DNA of 52,344 nt from Chthoniobacterales bacterium. Lineage in GTDB: Bacteria; Verrucomicrobiota; Verrucomicrobiia; Chthoniobacterales; UBA10450. Under the pieces are notes generated by a model, which saw only the letters and a program-made list of their open reading frames with translations, had not been told where the DNA came from and searched no databases. The translations under genes were made by a program, and so were the position numbers. Below are positions 50,287-52,344 of this stretch, one piece after another. Position 1 is the first letter of the stretch. The number at the start of each line of letters is the position of its first letter. Where the stretch lies: the NCBI GenBank assembly GCA_013815325.1, contig JACDGM010000015.1, positions 1 to 52,344 on the forward strand, read 5' to 3'.

Positions 50287-51093
50287 TCAACGAAGGCGAA
50301 TGATGTTACCGTTCACGAGGCGCGCTGCCTCTGTGCACAACCAGCCGATCACCTCGGCAATCTCGCCGGGCTGGGCGATATGAGTGCGATTGGTTTCCCT
50401 TACAACAAAGGCTTCGATCTCCGGCGTCACCCAACCGGTATTCGTCACTGGCGGATGGACGACGTTGGCGGTCACGCCGATGTCCGCAAGCTCGAGCGCC
50501 GCCGACATGGTGAAGTTCTCCAAGGCAGCTTTTGCGGCACCATATGAGACCTCGCCGGGGAAACCCATTGGACCGCCAGACGTGAGACTGACGATCCGGC
50601 CCCAATCCGCGCCTCGCTCCATTAACCGTGCTGCAAATTCGCCGATCAGCAGGCCCGTTGCGCGTCCATCCACGAGGAGCTGACTGTCGATCGTTGCTAC
50701 GCTGACTCGTTCGGTCGGCCGATTCTTCCGATCGGGTCCTGCGGCTCTGAACGTGTCCTTGCGCCAGCCACTTGCGTTGTTGATCAGAATATCCACCGAA
50801 CCTAGCCGAGTCTCGGCTCGATCGAATAGCAGCGCCGGTGTCTTTGGGTCGATCAGATCGGCTTCGATTGCAATTGCGCGCACGCCATTGGTTTCGCACT
50901 GCGCAACGACCTCATTGGCGCCGCTCGCACGAGCTTTCGCGTAAGCCTCCGGCTGACCTTCGCCGTGTAGCGCAAGGTAAGTAATGAAAACGTCGGCGCC
51001 GAGATGTGCAAGCTGCACAGCGGTAGCGGCACCGATGCCGTGGTTGGCGCCGGTCACGAGGGCGACGCGCCCGGATAATGGACGTTGAGACAT
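50287..51093 (-). CDS. Short-chain dehydrogenase/reductase
   Basis: About 268 residues. VALVTGANHGIGAATAVQLA is the NAD(P)-binding turn, then ILINNASGWRKDTF, and SLTSGGPMGFPGEVSYGAAK with the catalytic Ser and Tyr-X3-Lys. C-terminal TEAARLVNGNIIRLR. Intact, no frameshift. Substrate unknown; similar length to the classical SDR family. Confidence 0.9.
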   Translation of the reverse strand: MSQRPLSGRVALVTGANHGIGAATAVQLAHLGADVFITYLALHGEGQPEAYAKARASGANEVVAQCETNGVRAIAIEADLIDPKTPALLFDRAETRLGSVDILINNASGWRKDTFRAAGPDRKNRPTERVSVATIDSQLLVDGRATGLLIGEFAARLMERGADWGRIVSLTSGGPMGFPGEVSYGAAKAALENFTMSAALELADIGVTANVVHPPVTNTGWVTPEIEAFVVRETNRTHIAQPGEIAEVIGWLCTEAARLVNGNIIRLR

Positions 51094-51146
51094 AGGAACT
51101 CTGTTAGTCGTTACGACTTGTTAGACCAACAGTTACACGCACGCAT

Positions 51147-51941
51147 TCACGAACGAAAGAAGCCCGTGCCGGTAGCTTGGAGGTTCTGTAAAAACATCTT
51201 CACCTCTTCTGCGAAGCCTGCTGGGTTATCGAAGTGGATGACGTGACCACCTTCCAAGCTCTGAAGTCGCGTGTTGGGCCTTCGCGTGGCCATCTGCTCG
51301 AAGATAGCGGCGGATGAGACGCGGCTCTCGCTCCCGCGGATCAGCAGCGCCGGACAGTCGGTTGCCAGCCAGTCCGCCCAATGGTCGCCGTTGAGGTGAC
51401 CCTGCGAGGCCACCATGTCCGCGGGTTCGAAGGCTAGAGTCCAACCGCGCGAGGTCTGTCGGAGCGAATCTTCGAGGTATGGCAAAAATCGCGGGCCAAC
51501 GCGCTCAGCGAGTTCTTCGCGCGTCGCGAAGGTCCCGCTCCACGCGAGCGCGAAACTTGTGTCGTCCCACACCTCCGCGCCGATGTCTTCGATGACAAGG
51601 CCGCGAACGCGGTCGTGATGCCGGGCGGCGAACTGGTAAGCGTTCACGCCACCAAGAGAGTTACCTAGAAGGACAGCCTCTTCGATCTCCAAGTGTAGGA
51701 ACAGCGCCTCGACGTCGCTGAGATAGTCGCCGCGGGTGTAGGTCGGTGCGTGGTCGGAGTGCCCGTGGCCGCGCTGATCCAGCGCGACGACGCGCCATTA
51801 AGGCGCCAAGGCGACCGCAAGCGGAGCGAAAGTCAGCCCTTCCATCCAATGCGAGTGAAGCGCGATTACGACTGGGCTATCACAAACCGCATCGAGGTAT
51901 GAGAGATTCAGTCCGTCGTGTTCGAACCGATGCCTTTCCAT
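51147..51941 (-). pseudogene. Alpha/beta hydrolase with an in-frame stop
   Basis: Reading from the ATG at 51941 the frame gives MERHRFEHDGLNLSYLDAVC, VVIALHSHWMEGLTFAPLAV and ALAP, then a TAA at 51798-51800 before WRVVALDQRGHGHSDHAPTY. Glu is expected at that place, so a GAA-to-TAA change is likely. The remainder holds GNSLGGVNAYQFAA (nucleophile elbow G-X-S-X-G), the oxyanion-hole area and LEGGHVIHFDNPAGF with the catalytic His. Probably inactivated unless reinitiated. Confidence 0.75.
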
Positions 51942-52045
51942 TGTCCTAAAGCTTCGCTTTGAAGTTACTCTGATCCTGACGGCGTCTCGTTGCTGGGATT
52001 AACCGGGTGAGCTGCGGCTAGGAATTGTTAACAAGATTTGGCTTT

Positions 52046-52344
52046 CTACGGCGAAGCGTAGCGTTCGATGAGTCCAGCTACAATTTCCGGCTGTTCCTCC
52101 GCCACAAAATGTCCACTGTTTTTGATGGCTTCAGCAGTCACATTTGCACACCCGTGTTTTCGTAAAGATTCCGCGGAGCGCAAATTAAATTCTCCCATCG
52201 AGTGGTCGCCGCCAGCTAGCACTATTGGCACGTCAATCGCACTTTGCTGCGCCTCGCCAAATTTCTCGTCAACGGGAAAGGCACGGTAGAACTCCAAACC
52301 GGCGCGCAGTTGCTCGGGAGCGGCGTAAGCACTCGCATAGTGAG
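52046..52344 (-). CDS. Alpha/beta hydrolase, C-terminal part (runs off the right edge)
   Basis: About 99 residues of the C-terminus. VLAGGDHSMGEFNLRSAESL has the acidic member region and IKNSGHFVAEEQPEIVAGLI the catalytic His. Layout of epoxide-hydrolase-like alpha/beta hydrolases. The N-terminal part lies beyond the window. Confidence 0.8.
   Translation of the reverse strand, partial: HYASAYAAPEQLRAGLEFYRAFPVDEKFGEAQQSAIDVPIVLAGGDHSMGEFNLRSAESLRKHGCANVTAEAIKNSGHFVAEEQPEIVAGLIERYASP

Overview
The window looks like a chromosomal segment of a soil-type Verrucomicrobiota bacterium, perhaps Chthoniobacterales/Spartobacteria-like. The reasons are GC-rich coding DNA, PEP-CTERM-type exported proteins, a PilX/pseudopilin operon, an autotransporter-associated beta-strand repeat protein, intergenic CTCAAC tracts and a typical HrpB/LpxI/ATP-synthase gene complement. 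The assignment is inference from gene content; there is no 16S gene in the window.

Layout. 1-1.6 kb: two PEP-CTERM-like exported protein genes on the minus strand with matching upstream boxes. 1.9-5.9 kb: an operon of two prepilin-like proteins, a PilX-like protein and an exported protein. 6.0-8.8 kb: atpD, atpC and lpxI. 9.0-22.2 kb: an accessory lipid/glycan region. It holds an acyl carrier protein, an LpxL-like acyltransferase, a minus-strand glycan operon (epimerase, DegT aminotransferase, GT4 glycosyltransferase, alkaline-phosphatase-superfamily hydrolase) and a divergent plus-strand operon of two KAS III-like proteins and a flavin-dependent halogenase. A second halogenase and the decayed remains of a third follow. 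Two copies of a 126-bp inverted-repeat element bracket 10.5-19.9 kb. 22.3-31.7 kb: tRNA-Ala, housekeeping-type genes (TIGR03862 flavoprotein, DUF883-like, HrpB helicase), an unknown operon and a frameshifted repeat protein. 32.1-40.2 kb: tRNA-Ser, a tyrosine integrase and a mobilisation module (MobF relaxase, candidate oriT, TraK/TraL/TraM-like trio, type IV coupling protein) with no mating-pair-formation genes, so an integrative mobilisable element. 40.2-46.6 kb: an AraC-headed tightly packed operon (PuuE/NodB-like deacetylase, Dabb, beta-propeller, ABM, MFS, VOC, SDR). 46.6-52.3 kb: a series of small minus-strand detoxification-type genes, several of them broken.

The two most striking signals are (a) the 9-mer TCGTTAGGC, counted 18 times by eye where about 0.4 is expected, on both strands and mostly inside genes, absent from the mobile element and from the KAS/halogenase operon; and (b) the paired KAS III-like genes, one with the catalytic Cys replaced by Ser, next to two halogenases, an ACP and an acyltransferase, which suggests an uncharacterised halogenated lipid or polyketide-like product.

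Many genes from 30 kb onward are interrupted by single-base indels, mostly apparent deletions in short homopolymers. Some may be consensus errors; others, such as the third halogenase and the monooxygenase fragment, are clearly decayed.
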